Assembly (NCBI GenBank): GCA_014380135.1
Contig: JACMKN010000071.1
Span: forward strand, 1-36,003
Direction of reading: 5' to 3'
Length of the DNA: 36,003 nucleotides
DNA from: Deltaproteobacteria bacterium
Lineage (GTDB): Bacteria > Desulfobacterota > Desulfuromonadia > Geobacterales > Pseudopelobacteraceae
Shown: positions 27,701-34,548 of the stretch, piece after piece
How the letters are laid out: the number at the start of each line of letters is the position of its first letter
How positions within the stretch are numbered: the stretch's first letter is position 1
The notes under the pieces: generated by a model
Told to the model about the DNA's origin: nothing
What the model saw: only the letters and a program-made list of their open reading frames with translations
The model's database searches: none
Translations under genes and position numbers: made by a program

Positions 27701-29181
27701 CCCTTCTTGATGAAGAATCTGCAGAGCAGGGGGGTCAGCATGACAGCCACGATAAATGAAACCGCCAAGGCGATCGCTACGGCGATGGGAAGCGCCATGA
27801 TGAATTCGCCGGAAGAGCCGGTGATGATCAGAAGCGGCAGGAAGGAGGCGATGATGGTAACGGTCGCCGTGAGGACCGGGACGAAGACGTCGCTGGCACA
27901 CCGCCAGGCCGCCTCGGCCTTCGGCACCTTGTGATCAAGGAGTTCCACGTAGTTGTCGGCGATCACGATGGCGTCGTCCACCACGATCCCCAGGACCATG
28001 ATGAGCGCTGCGATGGAGACCTGGTGCAGCGCTATCCCCACCGCGTTCATGACGGCGAGGGTGCCGCACAGGGTCACCGGTATGGCCAGGGCGGCGATGA
28101 GAGCGACCCGCAGCGGTAGGAGTACGATGGTGACGATAACCACGGAAATGATGGCCAGCAGGAATTCGTGGGAGAGCGTGGCAATCCGCTCCTTGACGAC
28201 CCCCGGCTGGTCGGCGACCAGGTCCAGCTGCACGTCAGGGGGGAGGAGCACCTTGAGGCGCTGGAAGACCTTGTCCAGCTGTTCGCCCAGTTCGACAATG
28301 TTCTTCCCCTTCTGCATCTCTACGGAGAGGAGCAGGCAGGGGTCGCCGTCAAAGCGCACCATGAAGGTCGGGTCCTGATACCTGCGCTCTACCTTGGCGA
28401 AGTCCCTGATGTAGGCCGGGTGGCCATCCTTGGAAACGTCCACGAGTACGTTCCGGATCTCGTTTTCGGTATTGAAAATCCCGGTGGTCCTCACGGGGAC
28501 CTTCGAGCGGTCGGCGTCGAAATTCCCGCCGCTCTGGATGACGTTCCGCTGTCTCAGGGCATTCGCTATCTGGCTCGGGTCGGCGAAATACTGCGCCATC
28601 CGTTCAAGGCTGCTGGTGACCCAGATCTCTTCGGACTGCGTCCCATAGGTCACGAGCTTCCCCGCTTCGCGGACCGTGCGCATCTCGTCGTGGATCTTGT
28701 CCGCAAAGTCCTGCAGCTCACGATACCCGTACTGTTTGCCGCGGATGGCGACCAGCATGGCGACGGTATCGCCGAAATCGGAATCCACCACCGGCCCCAT
28801 GATACCAGCGGGGAGTTCGGTGCTCTTCACCACATTCAACTCGTGGCGCAGTTTCGCCCAGAACTGGTCGGAATTTTTGACGTTGTCTTCCAGTTCCACG
28901 TTAATGATGACCACGCCGGGACGGCTCGTGGAATATGTCTTTTCCTTGCGCACCTCGGGAAACTTGAAGATGTGCTTCTCAAGGGTCTTCGTTACCTGTT
29001 TTTCCACCTGCTCGGAGGTCGCTCCGGGGTACATCGCGGCCACCAGCCCGGTCCTGATGGTGACGGTCGGATCTTCAGTCCGTTGCATTTTCAGAAAGGC
29101 ATGAATGCCGATCATGACGACCATTGCCGTCAATATGAGGGTCACGGCGGGGTAGCGAAGCGAAAACTTTATCGGTTTCAT
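24754..29181 (-). CDS. RND efflux permease fused in frame to a TolC-family outer-membrane factor (1475 aa)
   Basis: RND part MKPIKFSLRYPAVTLILTAMVVM...IALHQVSIAALIMVLGIVVDDAIVIADNYVE...RPIFLTTMAAAVGVTPMI; then KGAGKPVAAVTVAIMALVLLAAGKDASAEP; then TolC part LTLSQAVELALQQNSVLKIG...LTWNIFDWGKRKGDIGQ. Confidence 0.92.
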   Translation of the reverse strand: MKPIKFSLRYPAVTLILTAMVVMIGIHAFLKMQRTEDPTVTIRTGLVAAMYPGATSEQVEKQVTKTLEKHIFKFPEVRKEKTYSTSRPGVVIINVELEDNVKNSDQFWAKLRHELNVVKSTELPAGIMGPVVDSDFGDTVAMLVAIRGKQYGYRELQDFADKIHDEMRTVREAGKLVTYGTQSEEIWVTSSLERMAQYFADPSQIANALRQRNVIQSGGNFDADRSKVPVRTTGIFNTENEIRNVLVDVSKDGHPAYIRDFAKVERRYQDPTFMVRFDGDPCLLLSVEMQKGKNIVELGEQLDKVFQRLKVLLPPDVQLDLVADQPGVVKERIATLSHEFLLAIISVVIVTIVLLPLRVALIAALAIPVTLCGTLAVMNAVGIALHQVSIAALIMVLGIVVDDAIVIADNYVELLDHKVPKAEAAWRCASDVFVPVLTATVTIIASFLPLLIITGSSGEFIMALPIAVAIALAVSFIVAVMLTPLLCRFFIKKGLHDHDAVETHGKEKKSLLDRLQDKYGVWINIFMNRKWLAFSLGGCAFAFGVALFALVPQQFFPSAERDQFVIDVWMPQGTRIEATDAVMGRIEKTLGASKGVAHYATFIGQSSPRFYYNVNPQQPDGAYGQFIVNTASVKDTTRLVKELRPVLAKVAPEAMVIVKEVQQGAQTEAPIEVRISGDDIGELKRLGEQVQGILEGVPFADYVFRDYFNDSYRVDVKVNDELANRLGITDASVSQTLSGAFDGAAVSTFWEGDRPVSIKLRLDQASRSNFADIGNTYLNSELTRARVPLRAVAQLAPEWQTSRIVRRNGVRTLTIRAFAKPGHYASKILEEAMPKIKALQLPAGYRIDYGGEKFNQDETFPQMLVALGISLVAIFLVLLVQFRNISDPLVVMASIPLTLFGAIFGLIITHNPFGFTAFMGLISLCGIVVRNGIILVDYCNERVAEGATLEQAAREAGSRRLRPIFLTTMAAAVGVTPMIISGSSLWSPLASVIAFGLIFSMFFTLLVVPVIYVAVKSRSARKGAGKPVAAVTVAIMALVLLAAGKDASAEPVNHSLTLSQAVELALQQNSVLKIGRAKVTENDQKIVSARSQYFPLLSNNTKYTALSDKQHVTIPAGSLGNVGGGPFPNNDVKLSQSRTDVLYSETTLAQPITQLLKIHEANQIARADRGIADAELNRSTNETVLAVHQLYYALLIAHKERDAAQASLTAAQESLRESEEAVKAGNLLDVALISAKANLLQGRQALLVAENRISDVTSELNDLLGLPSDAIIDVTEAGLSELTELAKDQSYDEARARNGELLAARETLEKSHHAVRAARYEYIPDVTIFAKHGYQDGAPFVENNIGIFGAELTWNIFDWGKRKGDIGQRVAQRSQAEENLARIDKRIGIDLDKAYRKLERSKQMVDVAREALSLSKENTRLSENGLIAGTVTTAKHAETVAALRKAEMDELQASLQYRLARTELDRITGALASSR

Positions 29182-29207
29182 ATAATTTATCCTCTCGTGG
29201 CCGCCGG

Positions 29208-30359
29208 CTATTTCCGGCCCGTCTGTTCTGTTGCCGTTACGGTCAGTCCATTTCTCAGCTTTGCCTGTCCTGCCAGAACGATCAGTTCACGACCTTCAAG
29301 TCCGCTCTTTATCTCGACGTTCCTGTTAACTGCCGCACCGATTTCCACGCGCTTGGTGTAGACGCGCTTCTGGTCCGGGTAGTAGACGTACACCTGCGTT
29401 GCTCCCTGCGGGTCACGCACCACCGCATCCCCGGGGATCGTGCCCATGGACACCATTTTATCGCCGTGGATGGTTGCTTCCGCTACCATACCGACGCGCA
29501 GCTCGCGCTCCCGATTCGCAACACTTATCCTGGTCATGAAGGTGCGAGTGTTGGGGTCGGCGGAGACGTTTATGACCCGCACCGTTCCTTCAAATGACTT
29601 CCCAGGCAGGGCAGGGACGGTGATGGCTGCTTTCTGTCCGATCTTGACAAGGTGTACGTCCGTCTCCGGCACGCCGACATTAACCTCCACCGGGTCCATT
29701 TGGACGATCTCGAAGGCGACGCGCCCCGGAGAGGCGGTATCACCCGGCTCTATGGACCGTTTCGCGATGTAGCCGCTGGTCGGGGCACTCAGCGTCCCAT
29801 CCGTCAGATGTTTCCGGGACAGCTTTTCCGACGCAGCCGCCTGCTCGTACTGTTGCCTGGCGGAATCATAGGCGGCCTTGTATTTCTGGAAGTCGTTCGG
29901 TGCAAGGCTTTTGGAGTCATACAACATCTTCATCCGTTTAAATTCGTCTTCCGCCCGTTCATAACCGATGCGGGCCTGATCGGTTTGCGCCTTGGCAGCC
30001 GCCAACGGCAGCTGGTAATCGGTCGGATCTATGGAGGCAAGGACCTGACCTTTTTTTACGTATTCCCCTTCTCGCGGACCCACGAACACGACTTTGCCGG
30101 AAACGAGAAACGACACGTTTGCCGGAGAGTTCTGTGTGGAGATCGTCCCGCTCACCGCTATTGTTTCGCGCTCCTGAACCTGTTGGACTCTCCCAATGTT
30201 CACGGGTACGGCCTCGCTGTTCGATTCCTTCTTCTGCTGTTCACCTTTGCAGGCAGACAGAGAAGCACCCAAAATGAACACGGAAACAGTTACTAGAATG
30301 GATTTGAATGTGCCTTGCATGTGTTGACTCCTTTTTTTGAACTCATCTATCTGCGTCAT
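29208..30359 (-). CDS. RND periplasmic adaptor (HlyD/AcrA family)
   Basis: LSACKG lipobox-like; VSGTISTQNSPANVSFLVSGKVVFVGPREGEYVKKGQVLASIDPTDY..LSAPTSGYIAKRSIEPGD. Confidence 0.92.
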   Translation of the reverse strand: MTQIDEFKKRSQHMQGTFKSILVTVSVFILGASLSACKGEQQKKESNSEAVPVNIGRVQQVQERETIAVSGTISTQNSPANVSFLVSGKVVFVGPREGEYVKKGQVLASIDPTDYQLPLAAAKAQTDQARIGYERAEDEFKRMKMLYDSKSLAPNDFQKYKAAYDSARQQYEQAAASEKLSRKHLTDGTLSAPTSGYIAKRSIEPGDTASPGRVAFEIVQMDPVEVNVGVPETDVHLVKIGQKAAITVPALPGKSFEGTVRVINVSADPNTRTFMTRISVANRERELRVGMVAEATIHGDKMVSMGTIPGDAVVRDPQGATQVYVYYPDQKRVYTKRVEIGAAVNRNVEIKSGLEGRELIVLAGQAKLRNGLTVTATEQTGRK

Positions 30360-30368
30360 TATTCCCTC

Positions 30369-30998
30369 TCAAAAACGGTGGGTAAGATCCAACAGTCTGT
30401 GCCGGGCTTTTTCGTGATCCTCCTCGGATACCCGTTCCGGATCGTCACCCTCAAGGAGCACCGTTTCATGATCGGTGACCCCCAGGAAGCTCAGCACCGA
30501 ACGCAGGTAGGGAATGCTCAGTTCTTGCTCCTGCAAGAAGTCGTGAGGCGAACATGCGTGCAAATGCAGGGATTTCTTGCGCTGGCCGGGAAGCATGCTT
30601 TTCGCCGCCAGCGGCGTCATGCGGTTGGTCGGGTCGGGAATACCGATCGCATCGATGTACATCTTGAATTCGGCCGGGAACCAGAGGTTGAGGCTGCAGG
30701 TGACGAAGACGTACTTGTCGCACCTGCGAAACTGGTCGGCGAGACGAAAGAGTCGTGCGATCTTGTTCCGCTCTCCATCCGAAAGGAAGCCGTAATCCTC
30801 GCCGCGTTCGATCCGCCACCAGACGTTGAGCACGTCCTGATCGACGCGCTGGATGCTGTCGCGATACAGGTCGAGAATCTGCACCTCGTCCTGCGGATTC
30901 CTGCGCAGGTATTCCTCCAGGAATTCATTGCCGAGCGTAAGGGTACGAGATCTATCATGAGGTCTGACATTGCAGGTGACATAGAGCAGGTTGGCCAT
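30369..30998 (-). CDS. NAD(P)H-dependent flavin oxidoreductase / FMN-dependent azoreductase family
   Basis: MANLLYVTCNVRPHDRSRTLTLGNEFLEEYLRRNPQDEVQILDLYRD...CSLNLWFPAEFKMYIDAI; RBS AAAGGAGA upstream of ATG 30998 (track start 31607 is too long). Confidence 0.85.
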   Translation of the reverse strand: MANLLYVTCNVRPHDRSRTLTLGNEFLEEYLRRNPQDEVQILDLYRDSIQRVDQDVLNVWWRIERGEDYGFLSDGERNKIARLFRLADQFRRCDKYVFVTCSLNLWFPAEFKMYIDAIGIPDPTNRMTPLAAKSMLPGQRKKSLHLHACSPHDFLQEQELSIPYLRSVLSFLGVTDHETVLLEGDDPERVSEEDHEKARHRLLDLTHRF

Positions 30999-31033
30999 GA
31001 TGTTCTCCTTTGTATTGACACTGTCTTTGTAAT

Positions 31034-31049
31034 AGCGATAAGCGTGCCA
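31034..31049 (-). promoter_or_regulatory. candidate sigma54 -24/-12 promoter for the azoreductase/RND operon
   Basis: Minus strand TGGCACGCTTATCGCT: TGGCAC, GG-N10-GC, near-consensus. Confidence 0.75.
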
Positions 31050-31054
31050 GCCTC

Positions 31055-31073
31055 TTGAAATACGTAATTTCAA
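31055..31073. promoter_or_regulatory. inverted repeat TTGAAAT-ACGTA-ATTTCAA
   Basis: Perfect 7-bp arms just upstream of the sigma54 promoter; degenerate in copy A. Confidence 0.45.
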
Positions 31074-31095
31074 ATAGTTACATAACCACCTCCTG

Positions 31096-31110
31096 CATAT
31101 CAACGATATG
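31096..31110. promoter_or_regulatory. candidate activator site 1: CATATC-AAC-GATATG
   Basis: Perfect 6-bp inverted repeat, core ATATC-N3-GATAT shared with site 2. Confidence 0.5.
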
Positions 31111-31156
31111 CCATGTTTTTTATTGCGATATATCAAGTAAAATGGGTACAATGCTA

Positions 31157-31171
31157 AATATCGTGGATATT
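31157..31171. promoter_or_regulatory. candidate activator site 2: AATATC-GTG-GATATT
   Basis: Perfect 6-bp inverted repeat; centre 61 bp from site 1. Confidence 0.5.
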
Positions 31172-31191
31172 GACGGGAGGTATAAAAACAC

Positions 31192-32787
31192 ATGGGGATT
31201 AAAATGGAAGGGAGAGGCACAGCCAGCTTGGGAAGCGACAAGGGTATGGCCGGCCGCGACGAATTTATCAGGGAGATAACCCTCAGAATCTGCGGCAGTC
31301 TGGAAATAAAAGAATCGTTGCGCAATGCCTTCGAGTATCTGAAGGAGCAAGTCCCCCTCGAAGCTTTAATCCTCTTCATCATAGATGAGCGACTGGGGGC
31401 AATTCGGCGCATTGAACATGCCTCTGAAAATGTCGCTCTTCCGCCCCAAATTATCCCGCTGCCGGAAGGGATGCTGCGGAAGATTGCCGCCCGGAATTTT
31501 TCCGCGCCGTTCGTAGTGGATACGGGAGGTGACGAAATCTTCCGCACCTTTGCGCCGCTGGTGGGGCTAGATGGGAATACGGACCTGATCGTTCCTTTGC
31601 GAATCAAGGGGGAGCTGCTTGGCGGGTTGAACTTGCGTGCGCGGGGAGAGGGACGATACTGCGAAGAACATCTTGAACTCGCTGGCTATCTTGCGGAGCC
31701 GTTTGCGATTGCCCTTGCCAACGCCCTCGCCCACGAGGAGGTGCTCCGCTACCAGGCCATCCTGTTGGACGACAAGCGCTTCCTGAACCGGGAGTTGCAC
31801 GGTGACGCCGCAGACGGGATCATCGGCGGCAATACGGGGCTGCGCAATGTGATGGAGATGGTTCGCCAGGTGGCGCCGCTCAACAACACAGTGCTCATCC
31901 TCGGCGAGACCGGGACCGGCAAGGAGTTGATCGCCAATGCGATTCACTTTTCTTCGCCGCGCAAAAATGGACCTTTCATCACGGTGAATTGCGGCGCGTT
32001 GCAGGAAAACCTGATCGACAGCGAGCTATTCGGTCATGAGAGAGGGGCTTTTACCGGGGCGGTGGCCGAGAGCCGGGGACGCTTCGAGCGGGCCGACGGC
32101 GGCACCATCTTCCTGGATGAAATTGGTGAGCTCCCGCCGAACGCGCAGGTACGGCTTCTGCGGGTGCTGCAAAACCGCGAAGTGGAGAGAGTGGGAGGGA
32201 AACGCCCGATCCCGGTAGACATACGGGTGATCGCGGCAACGCACCGCAACCTGCAAAGCATGGTGGCGGAAGGGAGCTTCCGCGAGGATCTCTGGTACCG
32301 TTTGAGCGGCTTTCCCATCATGGTACCGCCGGTGCGGCAGAGGAAGGAGGATGTGCCGGCCCTTACCCGTCACTTCGTGACGGTCAGGAGCAGGGACTTT
32401 GGCATCGGGGTGCCCCCGTCAATCGCGCCGGGGGCACTGCAGCGGCTCATGGGATACGACTGGCCCGGCAACGTCCGGGAACTGGAGAACCTGGTCGAGC
32501 GTGAGCTCATCCTGCATCGTGGCGGTCCGTTGACCTTCGGTACGATTCTGCCGGGCCCGGAACAAAAGAACTTGCCGCCCGTCGCCGGCAACAGCAGGTC
32601 GCTCTACCCACTCAACCTGGATGAGGCAAACGCAGTGCATATCACCGAGGTCCTTAAACTGGCCAAGGGGAAGATCGATGGCCCCGGAGGTGCGGCTGAG
32701 ATGTTGGGGATCAATCCGAGCACACTGCGTTCGCGTCTGGACAAGCTCGGCATCAGCTATCGCCGCAGGGCTCGGGAAAGCAACTGA
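31192..32787 (+). CDS. sigma54-dependent transcriptional activator (GAF-AAA+-Fis HTH)
   Basis: GETGTGKELIANAIHF, GAFTGAV, GGTIFLDEIGELPPNAQVRLLRVLQ, DWPGNVRELENLVER; C-terminal AAEMLGINPSTLRSRLDKLGI; N-terminal GAF-like region. Confidence 0.95.
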   Translation: MGIKMEGRGTASLGSDKGMAGRDEFIREITLRICGSLEIKESLRNAFEYLKEQVPLEALILFIIDERLGAIRRIEHASENVALPPQIIPLPEGMLRKIAARNFSAPFVVDTGGDEIFRTFAPLVGLDGNTDLIVPLRIKGELLGGLNLRARGEGRYCEEHLELAGYLAEPFAIALANALAHEEVLRYQAILLDDKRFLNRELHGDAADGIIGGNTGLRNVMEMVRQVAPLNNTVLILGETGTGKELIANAIHFSSPRKNGPFITVNCGALQENLIDSELFGHERGAFTGAVAESRGRFERADGGTIFLDEIGELPPNAQVRLLRVLQNREVERVGGKRPIPVDIRVIAATHRNLQSMVAEGSFREDLWYRLSGFPIMVPPVRQRKEDVPALTRHFVTVRSRDFGIGVPPSIAPGALQRLMGYDWPGNVRELENLVERELILHRGGPLTFGTILPGPEQKNLPPVAGNSRSLYPLNLDEANAVHITEVLKLAKGKIDGPGGAAEMLGINPSTLRSRLDKLGISYRRRARESN

Positions 32788-32906
32788 TAAGAAACGACGG
32801 ATATAATACTTGCCAAATCAGGAAGTTCAAGGTTCGAGTCCGTGATGGTCGCTGCCTCGTTCTCAGGCTAATATCGCCTTTCGCGCTCAGGTCCGTAGGG
32901 TGCCGC

Positions 32907-33245
32907 TCAGAAAAAGAACATTTCCTGACGTTCCAGAAACAGTTCGATCTTATTCCGGTTCTTTTTTAACGGGTAATGACGACCACTTAACCAGTCAGAC
33001 AGTTGTTCAGGGCCTCTCCCCATGGCTTCGCCAAGACAATCCAGATTCATTCCCATAGTTCTCTTAAACCAACCAAGTCGCCCCACTGTGTCATCCGGAC
33101 AGTCGAACGTAATATAACTTAGAAATTTGATAATACTTTGATTATATTGAAGTTCCGGTTCGGTGCCATGTTCCCAGTTCCAGACAGAGGGTTCGGTAAC
33201 GCCGATGATCTCGGCTACTTTTCTCTGGAGGAGGTCGAGATCCAT
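32907..33245 (-). CDS. XRE-family helix-turn-helix regulator, 5' end possibly damaged
   Basis: LLQRKVAEIIGVTEPSVWNWEHGTEPELQYNQSIIKFLSYITFDCPDD; homologous-looking sequence (KQQLPGYPEFPITVGEHIRKKR) continues upstream of the ATG without a standard start codon. Confidence 0.7.
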   Translation of the reverse strand: MDLDLLQRKVAEIIGVTEPSVWNWEHGTEPELQYNQSIIKFLSYITFDCPDDTVGRLGWFKRTMGMNLDCLGEAMGRGPEQLSDWLSGRHYPLKKNRNKIELFLERQEMFFF

Positions 33246-33375
33246 TCGTTTCTTGCGGATATGTTCACCGACTGTGATGGGGAATTCGGGATAACCGGGA
33301 AGCTGCTGTTTTTAGAGAGGAATATGAATTGAGAACGAGTGCCGTCTTGTATAAGAATTGTAGAGAAAGGTTAAC

Positions 33376-33389
33376 CACCACTGGCGTTG
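33376..33389. repeat. 14-bp direct repeat, right copy (CACCACTGGCGTTG)
   Basis: Identical to 7484-7497; at the other M28 break. Confidence 0.85.
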
Positions 33390-33716
33390 TCGTCGGCACC
33401 GGGGGAGTCTGCGACCGTATCGAAATGGGCCAGGACCATAACCTTTTTTTTCCGGATGTGACAATCCGGGACGAGTGGCAATGATGTTTCTGAATTCGCG
33501 GCCGTTCTCATGGAAGCGATGTTCCGACATCTGGAAGCCCAGACAACCCAGGCAGTCTGCTATATAGTCAGCGGCACGCTCCAGCGCTTCGGGAGCCGCC
33601 ACTGGATGACAAGGCCCTTCGAGCGCTTTTATATGGCCTCTGATGCGGTCGATGGAAATCTTGTCTTTGAAAAAATCCGGAGCAGGCATGGACGTTTTAT
33701 TTTCTTTTTCGTACAT
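33376..33716 (-). pseudogene. M28 family metallopeptidase, 5' half
   Basis: DRIRGHIKALEGPCHPVAAPEALERAADYIADCLGCLGFQMSEHRFHENGREFRNIIATRPGLSHPEKK, then after a 1-nt shift in an A8 run VMVLAHFDTVADSPGADDNASG. Confidence 0.85.
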
Positions 33717-33760
33717 TTAATGACCTGACGCAGTCTAAATGCTGCAAACCGGTTAAAGCA

Positions 33761-34514
33761 CTACCTGCTGTTAAGCTTAGCCCGGAGAACGACCTCCGTC
33801 CAGAGGGCATCAAATATGGCAGCAGCATCACTTCTGGGTGCAAAAGCACCAACCGGTGCCCGTTGAATTCCCATGTTCTCTATAATCGAAAGATAGGGGA
33901 TGCTGGTCCGCAACAACCCTTTGATACTGTTCTGGCCATCGCCGATGGTCTCCAGATGAAGCTACTTGCGCCTGTCCACCATCGAGAAAAACGGCATCAA
34001 CTTGAGCGAGAGTTTTTTGTGATCAGCCACATAATCCAGGATCTGTTGGTAGGTTCTCAAAGACAATGTTGTGGGAATCAGCGGCACCAGCATGACATCA
34101 GCGGAATTAAACACGTTTTCCGATACCAGTGAAAAGCTGGGAGGACAATCCAAGGAACATGACGTCATAGTCTTTTTCAAAGCGACCCAGAAACTCATTC
34201 ATCTGTTTTTTGGGTTTTTTGCCACTGTCCAGATACAGGTCCATATGCCGGTAGGAGAAATCCGCCGGCAACAGATCCAGATGCTCAATATTGGTTTCTT
34301 TGACCAGTTCACCGATATCTTTAGTTTTGAAGAGTTTTTTTGTTCCGCCTCTCACTTCTGACTTCACATTGAAATAAAAGCTGGCGGCCCCCTGAGAGTC
34401 CAGATCCCACAGGAGAGTATTCATGCCGCTCTTTGCGCAGGAATAGGCCAGGTTGACGCAATTGGCAGTTTTACCTACACCGCCTTTGATGTTATAGGTG
34501 GCAATTATTTTCAT
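33761..34514 (-). pseudogene. ParA/Soj-family ATPase, disrupted
   Basis: MKIIATYNIKGGVGKTANCVNLAYSCAKSG..; frameshift near 34159; continues DCPPSFSLVSENVFNSADVMLVPLIPTTLSLRTYQQILDYV..FFSMVDRRK, TAG, LHLETIGDGQNSIKGLLRTSIPYLSIIENMGIQRAPVGAFAPRSDAAAIFDALW. Confidence 0.85.
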
Positions 34515-34548
34515 CTGTCACTCCCGTGAATGATTGGATCGAGTAATC

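Larger units (their letters stand above)
31033..31204. repeat. dispersed promoter-region repeat, copy B (homologous to 12888-13060)
   Basis: Gapless alignment at both ends; same distance to activator start codon (159 vs 160 bp). Confidence 0.8.

Noticed and set aside
28168-29361. 397-aa plus-strand ORF
   Set aside because: Shadow frame opposite the RND gene; composition is that of an antisense frame in high-GC DNA.
30369-31607. 412-aa extent of the azoreductase ORF
   Set aside because: The upstream part runs through the promoter and antisense to the sigma54 regulator; ATG 30998 has a good RBS and a typical protein start.
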